Origin: Piliocolobus tephrosceles
Taxonomy: Eukaryota > Chordata > Mammalia > Primates > Cercopithecidae
Reading direction: 5' to 3'
Assembly (NCBI RefSeq): GCF_002776525.5
Contig: NC_045441.1
Location: forward strand, 104,024,744 to 104,088,743
DNA: 64,000 nt
Positions 11,566 through 22,959 of this stretch are shown piece by piece (positions within the stretch are counted from its first letter, which is position 1; every line of letters starts with the position of its first letter). The translations under genes and the position numbers were made by a program. Under the pieces are notes generated by a model. It was given only the letters and a program-made list of their open reading frames with translations. It ran no database searches and had not been told where the DNA came from.

Positions 11566-13249
11566 GACTTTTAATTCCTTTCGGGCCTGCCAGTGACTAA
11601 TGATTGCAACAATGAACAAGTCACTTAACATTTTACACTGTGGTGAACAATTCAGAAATCAGTAATTTCTTAGCACGATGATCTCTTAAGATTTTTCAAT
11701 CTCAAAATTCTATGATGACATGACCTATATCCCCAGAACCCAATTTTACGCCCTGCTGCTACACCTCTTATTTGGTAATATTCCCCTATCCCCACCAGTC
11801 TGACCCTTCCAGACTCCCTTGACCTTCTCCAGCCTACCCCGTTGTCCATTTAAAATGTTCTCACCTCGTGCTCCTTAGGGTTTTTCTATGGATCAGCCAT
11901 CTATAACTGTAGTCTGAACAACAATGCATTTTACTGTACCTTCCCCATGCTAAATTTGTGTGTAGGCATACTACATGGCTTATTCAGAAGATACTGGTGA
12001 TGTGAAATGCTGAGGCATGAGGTTAAAAAGGAGGTCTCAATCTGTCTTGCTTACCCCATAGACTCATCTTTGGAAATGCATATGACATTAGATTAATGAC
12101 TGCATTTTTACTCTAAAACAAAATGCCTTAAGAGTACTAGTATTATAATTTTACAACTTTTCTTGTTTCCATAATGATCAATAGAAGTGACACATTTTGC
12201 AATCATACCAAAAAAAGAAAAAAAAAAAAAGGATTATACTGATAATCTCTTCCCAAATATATTCTGGTGAGGAAAGGTTTATTTTGTGTCTTTTCACTTT
12301 TTGTCATTTCCTTGCTCTAGTTTAGATGTTTTAAATATTTCCATAAATGTTGGGAGTAAGTTTACTTTGGACAGAACAGATTTGTTTCTATTTTTAAGAA
12401 TTTGATAGCATGTGGTGAGATTGTTTATCTTGTTGAGATACCCCAAAAACTCAGCCTCTTGATCTAAAATGCAATCCAGTAAGTTATATGAGTTAAGGTT
12501 AATCTGTAAGTAAAATACAATTCCAATTTGCTGGTGAATACTTACCTATAAAGACAGTATTTTAACTTAAACATTTGCCAACCTATGCTAAGTGTTATGG
12601 GGGAGCAAAGGCAATTAAAGTCAATTTTCTGCCTCCAAGGAGTGTATTCTGGTAAGACAGACCTGTGCTTAACTAACAATAACACAAGATAAAATATGGT
12701 TCTTTAAAGAAAAACAAATCCTGTAGTAGCAAAAGAATTTTAGCATTAAAATAATATATCGATAAGTAGGATTAAAACTACAGTTCTAATGCCTTTCCAA
12801 ATTTCAATGGACTTTTTTGAATAAGAGAAAAATTAACCAGCCATGTCCTTTCCAAAGAAACACTACAGATTACAATTCCTGTAGCATTCTGGAAACATGG
12901 ACTCTGACTGGTAGTAGACCACTACTTCTGTTCAAGAGGTTCTTTAAATATTCTTGAAGTCTGATTGAGAAAAATGTTAAGCAAGCCATGGTCATACTGA
13001 GCAATTCAACTGGTAAACCACGGACTGCATAGTTACATTCAACAACAGGTAGAAGGAATAACTTGAGAGGCTATTAAGGAATAGAATTAGGAAGGCTATA
13101 GGCTCATTATTAAACCATTGTTTACTTAGCACTGCCAACATTCCAAACACAGTGGTGGTAAATGCAAGACTGGTGAATAAAATCCATAAAAATATTATCT
13201 AAGAGACTGTTTATCATGTTATAAATTCATGGTTTTTAAAAAATAATAG
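11566..13249. other. Mostly single-copy, with two faint L2 pieces
   Basis: No gene was seen. 12570-12665 ('GCTAAGTGTTATGGGGGAGC..GCCTCCAAGGAGTGTATTCTGG') and about 13115-13180 look like reversed L2 3' ends. An A-rich patch lies at 12207-12230. Confidence 0.45.
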
Positions 13250-13425
13250 AAGCCAGGTAGGGTGGCATGCATCTCTAGTCCCATCTACTCAGGAGGCTGA
13301 GGCAGGAGGACTGCTTGAGCCCAGGAGTTCAAGGCTGTAGTGAGCTATGATTGTGCTTGTGAATTGCCACTGCACTCCACGCTGGACCACATAGCAAGAC
13401 CCCATCTCAAAAATAATAATAATAA
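13250..13425 (+). mobile_element. Free right Alu monomer (FRAM/AluJ-like)
   Basis: Only a right-arm-type monomer is present. It starts at 'GGTAGGGTGGCATGC' and ends 'CCCCATCTCAAAAATAATAAT'. It has no left arm, so it is either an old monomer or a truncated AluJ. Confidence 0.75.
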
Positions 13426-13677
13426 GTTAGGAAAAACAATCCTTCATTCATTCACAATGTACATGTCCTACATATTCAAATTAAAACCAAGCAAAAGTCT
13501 TCTGTTCTGAAACCAAGTTTCTATGAAACATCCCAGCTTGTATTCCCGGCAATATCAAGTTTCCTTATTCATCTCTATAGATTACCTCATATAATGAAAT
13601 GGAATCATCTTTTTCCAGAATTAAGATGCTGCTTTTATCACTTTACTTGCTCAAAAAACTTAAAAGCTTCCATTTAC

Positions 13678-13978
13678 AGCTGGGCGTGGTGGCTCACACA
13701 TGGAATCCCAGCACTTTGGGAGGTTGAGGCAAGCAGATCACCTGAGGTCAAGAGTTCGAGACCAGCCCAGGCAACACAATGAAACCCAGTATCTACTAAA
13801 AATATGAAAATTAGCCAGGCGCAGTGGCATACACCTGTAGTCCCAGCTACTCAAGAAGCTGAGACAGGAGAATTACTTGAATTACCAGGAGGCAGAGGTT
13901 ACAGTGAGCCAAGATCACCCCACTATGCTCCAGCCTGGGTAACAGAGTGAGACTCTGTCTCAAAACAAAACAAAAAAA
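13678..13978 (+). mobile_element. AluS-like element
   Basis: Full dimer with 'GATCACCTGAGGTCAAGAGTTCGAGACCAG'-type S wording and an interrupted A tail. The flanks 13667-13677 and 13979-13990 share an imperfect duplication of the form TTCCATTTAC / TTCAATTTAC. Confidence 0.9.
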
Positions 13979-14157
13979 GTTTCAATTTACTATAAAATCA
14001 AATTTAAAATCCTCAAAGTGGCATTCAAGACTCTGCATATCTGTATATTCAAACTATTTCCTAATACCTTCACAATGGAAATTTTCTGTTCCAGACACAT
14101 TGCCTTCATAGTTCCACAAACACATTATGTATATTTATGTCTATTTACACCTATTGT

Positions 14158-14317
14158 TTCTTTTCTTTTCTTTTTCTGAGACAGGGTCTTACTCTGTCAC
14201 CCAGGCTGCAGTGCAGTGGTGCAATCTCGACTCACTGCAGCCTTGACCCCCTCAGGCTCAGGTGATCCTCCCACCTCAGCCTCCCAGGTAGCTGGGACTA
14301 CAGGTGCAAGCTGCCAC
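14158..14317 (-). mobile_element. AluJ-like element, right arm, split by an LTR
   Basis: Reversed Alu from a CT-rich tail (14158-14176) through 'GAGACAGGGTCTTACTCTGTC' to 'CTGGGACTACAGGTGCAAGC', where an LTR interrupts it. Confidence 0.85.
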
Positions 14318-14322
14318 GATCA

Positions 14323-14679
14323 TGATATAATTTGGCTCTGTGTCCCCACCCAAATCTCATCTCAAATTGTAATCCCCATGTGTTGAGGAAGGGACCTGGT
14401 GGGAGGCGACTGCATCACAGGGCGGTTTCCCCATGCTGTCCTCGTGATAGTGAGTACTCACGAGATCTCATGGTTTAAAATTGTTTGACAGGTCCTCCCC
14501 TCTCACTCTCCTCTCTCTCCTGCCACCACGTAAGACATCCACTTTGCCTTCCACCATGATTGTAAGTTTTCTGAGGCCTTTCCAGCCATGTAGAACTGTG
14601 AGCCAATTGAACCTCTTTTCTTTATAAATTACCCAGTCTCAGGTAGTTCTTTATAGCAGTGTAAAAACAGACTAATACA
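14323..14679 (+). mobile_element. MST-type MaLR solo LTR
   Basis: A complete 357-bp LTR running from TGATATAATTTGGC to ACTAATACA. It has the family's conserved blocks: GTGTCCCCACCC, CATGATTGTAAG and TTATAAATTACCCAGTCTC. The five flanking bases, GATCA (14318-14322) and GCCCA (14680-14684), could be a worn 5-bp target duplication. It sits inside an older Alu. No internal retroelement sequence is present. Confidence 0.88.
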
Positions 14680-14684
14680 GCCCA

Positions 14685-14795
14685 GATATATATCTATATA
14701 TATATATTTAAACAGGGTCTCACTTTGTCACCCAAGTTGGTGCAATCACACGTAGTGGCAAAATCTTGGCTCACTGCAGCCTCAAATAGTACGTA
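14685..14795 (-). mobile_element. Alu remainder or second Alu fragment with (TA)n
   Basis: After a TA run (14688-14710) comes 'AACAGGGTCTCACTTTGTC' and 'TCTTGGCTCACTGCAGCCTC'. This looks like a right-arm piece again rather than the expected left arm, so it is either a separate Alu fragment or a rearranged copy. Confidence 0.6.
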
Positions 14796-17027
14796 TTCAA
14801 AATATATGTTTTGTTTAAAGGGAGTCAACAAAATAATCTAAGTCAACTATTTTATTTATTACACATGAAGAATCACAGGAAAAAAGGTAAGCAGCTATTT
14901 CAGATTACATAGTTTGAAAGCTACATCCCAAACACAAAACCCAATATTTTTTGGGTTGTAAAGAATCCTGCAGAGGATAGTAAAAGGGTAGAAGTGAGGA
15001 TCCCTTTCTGTGTGATATTGTTAAAGTTGGGATCCTTTGATTTACATGATAGCTTGAATTCTAAATATAGAGTTGCCATCAGTTAAATATAAAATAATAT
15101 TGGGGCAAAATTAGCCATGTCACTTGGAAGTCTTTTGAAAGGTTTCTGCTTATTTTTTTAACCTACATATTATTGTAAGAGGCATACTTGGAACAACCTG
15201 CAAACACATATACTAATTAATCCAGCGGCAGAATAACACACAGGGAGTTTTATCCTTTATGAAGGTCTAGCACATGCATCACGTTTAACACAGCCCTAGC
15301 TCACAGTACTTTATCTACTTGGCTAGAAAACAAATGGCCACAGAAATTCATGCTAGTCAATCTATTTTTTTTTTATATATTTTTGAGTACAAAGGATGTA
15401 AATTCATCTGAATACATAACTAGCATGCAAAGAAATCAGGTTGAGTATGCCACAGTTAAAATGGTCACCACAAGAAGCTGAAATATCACAAGTGTTCAGT
15501 GGAATTACTGAGAGTCTTCAAGCAAAAAGGGTTTTCCTAACTGTCACTGCAATTATAATGAAAACATTTTACTTCCTAATGATTTCATCTAGAACACATT
15601 ATACATAACAGAATATACATGCATTCAAATGTAATAGACACATAAGGAATACCAATTTTGACTACTTTCTTCCCACAAATCATAAGTGACTTCTGAGCAC
15701 AACTCTCAAGACTTTTAAATACTTTCTGGGACTCTTCTTCCATTTAGAAATAAGCAACTATGTACAACAGTTGATGAAAAACTCAAGCACTTAACTATTT
15801 CAGTGAAAAGAGGTAGAAAGAAAGTCTATAAAGTATAATTTTTATCCATTTGAAAAAAATTTAAATTTGGAATCACTTCATTCTTAAGGTCCCAACACAC
15901 TAAAAATAAAGTGTATTCTAAATTTTCACATTTGTCAAAGACAATAATATCAAGCAGTAGCCCACAATTCCCTAAAGGAATGATGTCAATTGGTATTTCT
16001 TAAATTAATTCAGTGACCTACAGTAATGTGAGTTCTTGGTACATAATGTCTGTCAGTAAGCAATACAAAACTTTCAGAATCACTTCTGGTGTCTGAACTC
16101 CAAAATGCAACCCAAAACAATGTGTCTAAAGTAGTTCCTTAATTCCTACTTCACCTTGCATCTGTTACTTATAGCAACGTCAAAAAAATAAAAATTACAG
16201 CAGGTGTAGATTGCTAGAACTACAGTTCTACAAATCAAATACAGTACAAATTTAACCAAGATTTCTGGTAATATATATATAATCAGTTATCTTTCTGAGC
16301 TAAGATATTACAAGTCTGTAACTTCTTTTACCAAGTATGGTTTAGTGAGTTTCACATGTGCTTACAGAGCTCATTTTTAGTTACTTACTAGACAATGTGC
16401 AATGGTGTACTTTTACAAAAATGTCAAAGGTCTCCAGAAATGGAAATACTCAAATTTAAAAGATTTATCTGTTATCTCTGAACTCTCTTTCTCTGCTTTT
16501 ACTGCTCCCAAGTATACAGGCACCCCCAGAGATGAGCTAAAAGTTCAGGAACAGAAAACTCCAAGTACATCATCTTAACAAATAACCCCACACATCATAG
16601 TTTAAAAATAGCATATTTGAAAAAATACACTAAAAATTATTATTAGAACTTCACACTCAAATGTCTAAAAAGTTATAAACATTTTACATTGTAATACCCA
16701 TAAATTCTAACGAATGATTATCAAAGTATAATATCAGAGAAACAATACGTCTAAGATCATGAAAGATTAGAATATTATGTTTGGATTTTTACATGAATTA
16801 TTTATGTACTTAAAAACATAGTTGAAGTGAGGAGAAACATAAATGATAATCTAATCACATTCTCTGAGTTTCCTTCCTAGGTCACTAGCTGCTCCTTCTC
16901 ATTTTCCTGACTCCCATTATTCCTAACCTCTAAGTGTTGGACTGCCCTAGGAGGGGCATAGTACTCTTGTCTTTCTCTATTCACTGTTTTCATCAACTGT
17001 TGTACATAGTTGCTTATTTCTAGGTCA
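14796..17027. other. Single-copy AT-rich DNA, no gene seen
   Basis: More than 2 kb without a repeat I can name. Frames are all short. The text resembles an ordinary intron or a long untranslated region, but no splice or polyadenylation structure supports a call. Confidence 0.5.
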
Positions 17028-17229
17028 CAGGTCAGTAAACTTCTGCCTACAGACCAAATGTAGCTTACCATCTATTAATTTTTATAAAGTTTTATTGGAA
17101 CATGGCCACACCCATTTTCCTAATTATTGTCTACAGCTCCTTTCACAATACAAGGTTAAAATTGAATAGCTGCAACAATGACTAGATAGTGCCTCTGATC
17201 CTTTACAGAAGAAAAATTGTCAATCTCTG
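17028..17229. mobile_element. Non-autonomous hAT-like DNA transposon
   Basis: It runs from 'CAGGTCAGTAAAC' to 'TTGTCAATCTCTG', worn forms of the inverted ends CAGGGGTCGGCAAAC...TTTGCCGACCCCTG. The inner text 'AAAGTTTTATTGGAACATGGCCACACCCA' fits the same family. There is no transposase frame. The family name is uncertain. Confidence 0.7.
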
Positions 17230-17389
17230 TCTGCGTGATCTCACTAAGATGCATAGTTTTAAATATACTGTATATCCTGAAAATTTCCCAAATTCTATCT
17301 TCAGTCCTGACTCAGATATGAATGACAAGTTCTCTACATTACACTTGGATGTCTTATAGGCATAAAAATGTAACATGTCTAAAAGCTAA

Positions 17390-18000
17390 AATTTGGTTTC
17401 TACCACCCCTACCCACTCCTTTGCCTCTTGTATCTCAATACACAATTTCCATTCATTGAATTGCTTAAGCCAAAAACTTCAGAATCCTCCTTGATTCCTC
17501 TATTTCTCTCATACTCCATATCCCAGTCATCAAAAAAAGTATATCCTTAAAATATATCCAGAATCTGGTCACTTCTCACCCACTGCAATGCTACCACCCT
17601 AACTCAAGCCACAACCATTTTCACCTGGACTATTATAGTAGCCTCCTTACTGGCTCCCTATTTCTGCTCTTGGTCCCTTACACTCAATTTTTACAGCTCA
17701 TGTACAATGATCATGGAATACCACTACTGAAAACACTTCAAAAGCCATGCAAGGTGTGGCCTCCTGCTATATCCTACCTTCCCTCCCTCTTACTGATTCT
17801 GGTCGCTCCCCACATGGTCTTTTACTGTCAAGCATGGTCCTGCCTTGGATCTTTGCATTTGCTGTTCTGTCTGGAAAAATTTCCCCTGACTTATCTAGTT
17901 TGTTTAATTCCTCATTTTATTCAGGTCTCTGATCAAAGATTACCTCAAGTTAGAGGTCTTCCTTAATCACTCTCTCTAAAACAGTGACTCCTATCAACTC
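17390..18000 (+). mobile_element. L2 fragment (ORF2 end and 3' region)
   Basis: Worn L2 text in order: 'CTTGATTCCTCTATTTCTCTC', 'CACTGCAATGCTACCACCCT', 'GGACTATTATAGTAGCCTCC' and 'GATCTTTGCATTTGCTGTTC'. The 98-codon frame at 17670-17966 falls inside it and is not a gene. Confidence 0.75.
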
Positions 18001-18304
18001 TATATCCCTGTTATAGGTGGATTCCCTAGAAAACAGGCTCTAAGATTCTGGGATTTGCATGCATTTTGGGGAGTACCCTTAGGAACAACATCTGAAAGGG
18101 AGTGAAGGAAGCAGGACAGGCAGAGAAAAAAGCTGAACTGCAATGCGGTTGTAACAGAGGTTTAAGCCACAGGAACCTCTGCAGTGGATATAGTATTTGA
18201 AAATTGTCCCACATGAGGAAAAGAGGCAGGGTCTTTGAGCCCACATATGCATAATGAAATTCCCGGTATCCCCAGAGTTGGGGTGTAACCTTGAGTAAGA
18301 CACA
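18001..18304. other. Unassigned block, repeat-like
   Basis: It contains 'GATTCCCTAGAAAACAGGCTC' and 'GGGAGTGAAGGAAGCAGGAC', which resemble a common interspersed repeat that I cannot name. The minus frames 18026-18244 and 18079-18360 overlap in different frames and look like chance. Confidence 0.35.
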
Positions 18305-19075
18305 TAAATATGTGTTTTAGGGATATGCAAATTAAAACCAAAATAAGATACTACACACACACTAGGATAGTTAAAATCAAAAAAAGATTAAAAAATAACA
18401 AATGTTGGTGAGGACGTGGAAAAAACAGAACCCTCATACATTGCTCATGGGAATGTAACATGGTTACACACAGCAGCCCTGGAAAACAGTTTGGCAGTCT
18501 CTTCCAAAGTTAAACATAAATATATCACACAACTCAGCAATACCATACCTAGAAATCTGCCCAAGAGACATGAAAACATATATCTACAGAAAGAATTATA
18601 AAAGCATATTCATGGTATTATTCATACCTAAAAGCAACACAACACAAAAGGCTAGCAAATGGTATGCGGATTAACAAAATGAGGTACATCTAAACAAACA
18701 CTAATATTCAGCAAAAAAAAACAAACAAAATACAGATACATACTGTAACATGGATGAACCTCAGAAACATTACACTCAGGGAAAGAAGCCAACACAAAAG
18801 ACCATTTACGGTATGATTCTTTTTAACTGAAATAGCCAGAAGGGGAAAATCAATAGAAATACAAAGATTAGTGGTTGCCTGGAGGTAGGGGTAAGAAATA
18901 AGAGTAACTGCAAATGGGCATGGGGGAGCATTTTCAGGATGATTAAAATATTCCAAAATTGGATTATAGTGATGGATGTACCACCCTATACATTCACTAT
19001 ATATCATCAATTTCTATACTTAGCATGAGTGAATTTTATGAAATGTAAATTATATATAAAGAAGAATGATATGCT
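18305..19075 (+). mobile_element. Old L1 3' end (L1M group)
   Basis: The ORF2 C-terminal region is recognisable ('GGATATGCAAATTAAAACC', 'AACATGGATGAACCTCAGAAA'). A 3' UTR follows ('GATTAGTGGTTGCCTGGAGG', 'AATTGGATTATAGTGATGG'). Many substitutions and stops. Confidence 0.85.
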
Positions 19076-19124
19076 TTTTATATCTTTTGATACATAAAAA
19101 AGAAAGATTAGTGGCTGATTCTTA

Positions 19125-19335
19125 AATTGACTAATAATAATGGCGACAATAACTACTACTCACTGGAAATTTGCTTAGGTTCAAGAATTGTTCTGAGTGC
19201 TTCATATGCATTAACTCATTTAATCTTCAACACAATCCTATGAAGCAGGAACTACTTTATTCCTATTTCAGAGATGAGATCACTCAGGCATGGGAAAATT
19301 AAATAGCATGCTCAAGGTCATAGAACTAAATATAT
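19125..19335 (-). mobile_element. MIR SINE
   Basis: Reversed MIR with 'TGCATTAACTCATTTAATC', 'ATTTCAGAGATGAGATCACTC' and 'GCATGCTCAAGGTCATAGAAC', the core and flanking parts in order. Confidence 0.85.
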
Positions 19336-20840
19336 GTTAATTAACTTATTAAAAATAAAACATTCTGCCTTAAATGCTAAGCACCAGCACTTATCTAAAA
19401 TAAACCAAAAAAGTAGAAGACAACACCATATGTGTATATACATGGTAAGTTCCCTGTAAGTAGTGTATTTAAGATTTTCCAATGAGTGACCAACTTGCAA
19501 CACTTCTGATTATCTATATAGCCATTGAAACAAGTAATAAATATAATATTTATTATAAGACAGCTTGGCCAGTACCTGGTTCATATTCAGTGAGAGACTT
19601 AATTACTATAGACAAATATAAAGAATGCTCATGATCTAATCTACTGAATCACTATGTTCATACAGACACAGAAATATCACTATGGGTACACATAAATACA
19701 ACTTTATTCTGCAAGAGTCGTGCATAAACACACACACAAACTCTGAGTCACACAGTCTCTATAATAAAGATTTTTCAAGTGCATCATGTCACAGAACTGC
19801 AAGCATATCATTTTGTTCCTGTAACTGAAATGCACAACGGGACAAGATGAGATGACAGTGTGTTTTATCTTTTTCATATGAAAGTTCAGTAATAAATTTC
19901 ACATGGCAGTAAGTCCATATGAATGAAAAACTTTAAGATACTAACTTCTCATGTATCTACCAGTAAAACACTCTCAAATTTACAGATACCCCTAGAAAAG
20001 ACAGCTGATAATCACATTGTATGTAGTTAATATTTTTTAAAAAAGAAGGCATATAAATGATCAGCAAGCCTGACATTTAGATATTTGACAACAATGCATT
20101 TTAAACAGTCTAATAAAACACAAAGCACAGATGTAGAGGAAGCAGGATATGTAACTAAAACCACATTCACCTTCAATTCCTTGCAGGCTAGCACTGAAAA
20201 ACCTGTATCAGCACTTTCTGTCTAGATGATACATTGATACAAAGCTAGAATAAAAATGGTGATAAAAAAAGTACCATTTGTAATTGAAAATAAATGTTGC
20301 TAAGTGTTGACAAGCTTCTGTCAGTTAAATTGTTTTTATTTAGAAATATTTTCCATTTCCTCTATGATTCTTAAGAAACTGCAATTAATTTTTGTTCCAA
20401 ATTAATAATTAAATAATGTTTTTGTGTATTGATTACACAAATTAGTAATATTTACATTTAAGACATTCATTTAAAGCTGAAAAATCATTCCATAATACAA
20501 AGTTAATTCCTACCCTTGTCTTAAAATTTAACGTCTACCTAGAAAGCAATGCATCAGTAATAAATTTATGATTCAATATAGTTATCAGCCCATAGCTAAA
20601 AATTTGCAGACCTACATAACCAAGCACATTAAAAGTCCCTGGGGTAACATACAACTATGAGTAACTCTCATAGTTCAGCATGCACTATGAGAGTTATGTA
20701 AGAACCATTACAACTGCATGTTCTCATTGGTGGGTCCCAGTCCATGTTTAAAAGAAGCTGTACATGTACATCACCAACTTGCACATACACACATGCAAAA
20801 TTAAATGACCTAAAGGGTATCTTGTGAAAAACTTGAGAGT
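19336..20840. other. Single-copy DNA containing a hairpin-forming repeat
   Basis: AT-rich with no gene. A (CA)n patch lies at 19728-19739. The notable item is the inverted repeat at 20653-20696, listed separately. Confidence 0.5.
20653..20696. repeat. Perfect 13-bp inverted repeat with a third arm
   Basis: TAACTCTCATAGT (20662-20674) and ACTATGAGAGTTA (20684-20696) are exact reverse complements around a 9-base spacer. A further AACTATGAG at 20653-20661 can also pair with 20667-20675, so two alternative hairpins compete. Confidence 0.95.
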
Positions 20841-21122
20841 TTTTTTTTTTTTTTTTTTTTTGCCCAGGCTGGAGTGCAGTGGCCGGATCTCAGCTCACTG
20901 CAAGCTCCGCCTCCCGGGTTCACGCCATTCTCCTGTCTCAGCCTCCCGAGTAGCTGGGACTACAGGCGCCCGCCTCGTCGCCCGGCTAGTTTTTTGTATT
21001 TTCTATTAGAGACGGGGTTTCACCGTATTAGCCAGGATGGTCTCGATCTCCTGACCTCGTGATCCGCCCGTCTCAGCCTCCCAAAGTGCTGGGATTACAG
21101 GCTTGAGCCACCGCGCCCGGCC
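20841..21122 (-). mobile_element. AluYRa-like Alu, missing its last ~20 bases
   Basis: This young-looking Alu has few changes. 'CCGGATCTCAGCTCACTGC' and 'GGCTTGAGCCACCGCGCCCG' are variants I associate with Old World monkey AluYRa-type copies. The T run (20841-20862) joins 'GCCCAGGCTGGAGTG' directly, so the usual ~20 bases before the A tail (GACAGAGCGAGACTCCGTCTC region) are absent. The target duplication GAGAGTTT (20835-20842 and 21123-21130) is intact. Confidence 0.93.
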
Positions 21123-21130
21123 GAGAGTTT

Positions 21131-21499
21131 ATTTTTAAGACATCAGTATAACCTTGGTTAAATAACCTTATGATCTATACAAAGATTTGAAATTTCTGAA
21201 TATAAAAACATACAGTAACATAAAGCTTGCTTCTAAGAGTAGCCAGATTCAATATTCAGGTTTAGAAAAATTACATTCATTACATTAAATTTAAGTGGAA
21301 CAAATAATTATGCTGAACTTCTACAGGACTGCCCTTAAAATCCTATACATAACTAGAAAAGTGGGCAACCTATATAAAGCTATTTCAGATAGTAGACAAA
21401 TGGCAGAAGAGGCATGTGATCATTAACAAAAGGGAAACAAATCAGTTGATATCTAAGACTGCCTCTGTTTCAACCTAGACGCAAAGTCCAAACTGTGTT
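21131..21499. other. Single-copy DNA, no gene seen
   Basis: AT-rich. It runs into the old L1 without a sharp border. Confidence 0.4.
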
Positions 21500-22955
21500 A
21501 TAAGAATGGGGAACTCAAAAAGAACATCATGGTCCAAATAAGTTGAGAAACAGATTAGAGTTTGAAGAGGCTGGGATGGCTGAAATTTGTGGGACATATT
21601 ACAGATAAAGAGAACACTATGCAGAAATTGGCATAAGAATACTCATGAGGCTTTGAATAGGAATCTGTGCTGCATAGGGTGAAACTCCAAGCAGCCAAGT
21701 GAAAAATAACTAGCAGGAAAAGATCAATTTCAGGGGAGCTATAAAGTGAACAATTCCAAGAATGAAGAGCCCTTGTTGTTGAAAACCCAGAGTATTCTGT
21801 AGAGACTCCAGAAAGCTCACGCCTTAGTAGTGAGTCTAAACTAGCTCTAAAGATTACCCTAGGTCATCCTTGAAAAGCATAAAAATAGCCTTGAAATGAG
21901 CAGGCTGATCTGCAAATAACTTAAATGCCTACCAAAAAAGTGGAGGGTGGTAGGGAGAGAGACCATTTAAAAGAAAAACCAAAATGCAACAAGTATTATA
22001 TTAGTAACCAAAAAGAAAAACCAATGTAAATTAGTATCTACATTGTTCAAATTCAGCTGAACAATGTAAATACTAATATTCAATGCCTAATAATGAAGAA
22101 ACAAAAATTAGAGACAGACAAATAAAAGGGAGGGAAATGTTACCCAGAACTAGGAGAAAAATCAGTCAATAAAAACAGATCCAGAATTAACAAAGATAAC
22201 AAAATTAACATTAAAAGTCCTTAAAACAGCTATTAAAATAAGTTCAATAAGATTAAAGACTTAATGGAAACATGAACATAATGAAAAGACAAAGAGAACA
22301 TATTGAGAACCACCAAATTAAGTGTCCAAATATTTAAAAATATTTTTGATATGAAAATGTTGCAGATAAGACACTACAGAAAATATCAGTGAAGTTGAAA
22401 ATATAGCAACATAAATAATTTTAAACAAAGTACAAAGAAAGAAAACATTTAAAAAATAAACAGTCTTGATAATATGTGAGGGCACCAACAAATAATCTAA
22501 CATTTTTGTAATTCAAGCACTAAAATAAGAGGAAACAGGTCAAGAAAATATTTAAAGAAAACAAGCCCCCAATTTTTCTGAACTTAATAAACACTATCAG
22601 CCTACAAATCCAAGCAGTTCAACAAATCCCAGGCAGAATAAAGAAAAACCATGACAAGACATGTTATAATCAAATTGCTAAAAAAAAAAAAAAAAAAGAA
22701 AAAAAGAGAAAAATCTAAAAAATTGCAAAAAAAAAAAAAAAAAAAAGTAATAAAGAGAAAAATCTTAAAAGTAGCAAGAAAAAAGGCATATAATATACAT
22801 AGGAGTAAACATAATAAACATGTCTTGTCAGAAATTATGCAAGCTGGAAGGAAATGGAATGACATTCTTAGAGTGCTATAGAAAAAAATTGTGAAACTAA
22901 AATCATACAGCCAGATCAAATAGTTTTCAAAAATGAACACAAAGGTAAAGATGTC
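21500..22955 (+). mobile_element. Old L1 5' part and ORF1-like region (L1M/HAL1-like)
   Basis: From about 22580 it follows the ORF1 end of old L1 or HAL1: 'AAGCAGTTCAACAAATCCCAGGC', 'TAAAAGTAGCAAGAAAAAAGGC' and 'GCAAGCTGGAAGGAAATGGAATGAC'. It stops at 'TTTTCAAAAATGAACAC' where the ASS1 pseudogene begins. The part before 22100 is less certain. Two long A runs (22679-22697, 22727-22746) have expanded inside it. Everything is degraded. Confidence 0.65.
22030..22077. repeat. 20-bp inverted repeat, 8-base spacer
   Basis: Arms 22030-22049 and 22058-22077 pair at 19 of 20 positions (ATTAGTATCTACATTGTTCA against TGAACAATGTAAATACTAAT). The spacer is AATTCAGC. It lies in the presumed 5' region of the old L1. 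Confidence 0.95.
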
Positions 22956-22959
22956 ATTT

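Noticed and set aside
17670..17966. 98-codon plus-strand frame
   Set aside because: Lies wholly inside an L2 fragment.
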